Positions 63,405 to 64,000 of a DNA stretch of 64,000 nt are shown in pieces. The stretch covers positions 682,001 to 746,000 of the forward strand of contig NZ_AP017422.1 in assembly GCF_002355595.1 (NCBI RefSeq), written 5' to 3'. Each line of letters begins with the position of its first letter. The first letter of the stretch is position 1. Below the pieces are notes generated by a model. It made no database searches. It worked only from the letters and a program-made list of their open reading frames with translations, and had not been told where the DNA came from. A program made the position numbers and the translations under genes. The stretch is from Filimonas lacunae (GTDB taxonomy: Bacteria > Bacteroidota > Bacteroidia > Chitinophagales > Chitinophagaceae).

Positions 63405-64000
63405 GGGGTAGTAGTGGTATTTTAACAATGAATTGATGGGGTGTTTCTTCTATGCACACAGGTGTATCTGTTAAATGCCGGTAGCGTTGCTGCATGTTGG
63501 TCAGGCCAATACCATTGCTGCTGTCGATGGCCCGTTTTATTTGCAGGGTGTTGGCTACACACAGGTAATGAGCTTCGGCATAAATGTGAATATGCAAGGG
63601 GCGTGCGGCGGATATTTCGTTATGCTTGATGGCATTTTCTACCAGCATCAGCAGGCTATGCGAAACAATTTGTAGTGCTTGTTTTTCTTCCGGTAAATGG
63701 GATGTATAAAAAAGTTTATCTACAAACCGTTGCTGACTTACTTGTAAAAATGATAAGGTTACCTGCAACTCCTGGCCGGCATTAATGGTGTTTTTGTCGG
63801 CGGTTTGCAACGAGTAACGGAACACTTTGGCCAGCTGGTGCACCAGCACTACCGCTTTATCGCTATCTTCCTTTATCAGCGAGGTCAGCGTGTTAAATGC
63901 ATTGAAAAGAAAATGGGGGTTCACCTGGTTTTTCAGCGTTTCAAACTTGCTTTCCAGTATGGCTGTTTTTAAAGCAGCTGCCTCGGTAATGCCATTTTTC
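63379..64000 (-). CDS. LytS-type sensor histidine kinase (partial)
   Basis: The 5' end lies beyond the window; the frame is open to base 64000. The visible 207 residues are the His_kinase domain of the LytS/YehU type: ESKFETLKNQVNPHFLFNAFNTL with the phosphorylated His, then the coiled region and the N-box LLMLVENAIKHN, and the ATP-lid glycine region SNGIGLTNMQQRY. The domain continues as expected to the C-terminus. Such kinases usually have an N-terminal membrane sensor, which is not visible here. It overlaps the LytTR regulator gene and is its cognate kinase. Confidence 0.9.
   Translation of the reverse strand, partial: KNGITEAAALKTAILESKFETLKNQVNPHFLFNAFNTLTSLIKEDSDKAVVLVHQLAKVFRYSLQTADKNTINAGQELQVTLSFLQVSQQRFVDKLFYTSHLPEEKQALQIVSHSLLMLVENAIKHNEISAARPLHIHIYAEAHYLCVANTLQIKRAIDSSNGIGLTNMQQRYRHLTDTPVCIEETPHQFIVKIPLLPHEPVTGRR

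Overview
The window looks like chromosomal DNA of a Bacteroidota bacterium, most likely of the Chitinophagaceae (Chitinophaga/Niastella/Filimonas type). Reasons are the moderate G+C, the many lipoproteins with an SC lipobox, TPR plus outer-membrane barrel pairs, HU-CCDC81-type and DUF2490 proteins, the PEP carboxylase variant FFDGRGGPPARGGG, bacillithiol-linked YtxJ, and promoters of the Bacteroidota type (-7 box TAnnTTTG) with almost no Shine-Dalgarno signals. About 45 protein genes are tightly packed on both strands. I saw no rRNA, tRNA, CRISPR array, prophage or intact insertion sequence.

Layout. 1-2.6 kb: end of a 2-oxo acid dehydrogenase E2 gene, a lipoprotein, and an RsmB-type rRNA methyltransferase. 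2.6-6.6 kb: an EmrAB/TolC-type efflux operon divergent from an AraC regulator; its MFS gene is frameshifted and its outer-membrane channel gene is reduced to a stub. 6.6-13.2 kb: mnmA, ytxJ with a tiny unlisted lipoprotein gene, an Mpl-type Mur ligase, an SDR, an aldo/keto reductase, a DnaQ-like exonuclease and a DPM1-type glycosyltransferase. 13.2-21 kb: EamA transporter, SMP-30-like protein, S9 peptidase, a second E2 with a DUF2490 protein and an unknown protein. 21-27 kb: small envelope genes, CinA, a PBP4-type DacB, a thioesterase and DoxX.

27.1-32.6 kb holds a three-gene unit: a 1016-residue TPR protein, an outer-membrane barrel with a histone-H1-like basic N-terminus, and a membrane-anchored HU-CCDC81-type protein. 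I regard it as the best candidate for an under-described system. 32.7-39.8 kb is a minus-strand operon DUF58 - transglutaminase - MoxR ATPase - TPR protein. 39.8-50.7 kb carries a methyltransferase, a glutaminyl cyclase, DUF4197, an MFS transporter, a serine hydrolase, fructose-bisphosphatase, dihydrolipoyl dehydrogenase (E3, which can serve both E2-containing complexes) and PEP carboxylase.

50.8-60 kb is a minus-strand nitrogen-assimilation block: gltB, gltD, amtB and an OmpL-like porin, with no glnK/PII gene beside amtB. 60-64 kb has ispE with a DUF151 bifunctional nuclease, an atypical SDR and a LytS/LytTR two-component pair cut by the window end.

Promoter boxes support several start-codon choices. 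Three genes have TAnnTTTG exactly four bases before the start codon, and a fourth has a near match, which suggests leaderless mRNAs.
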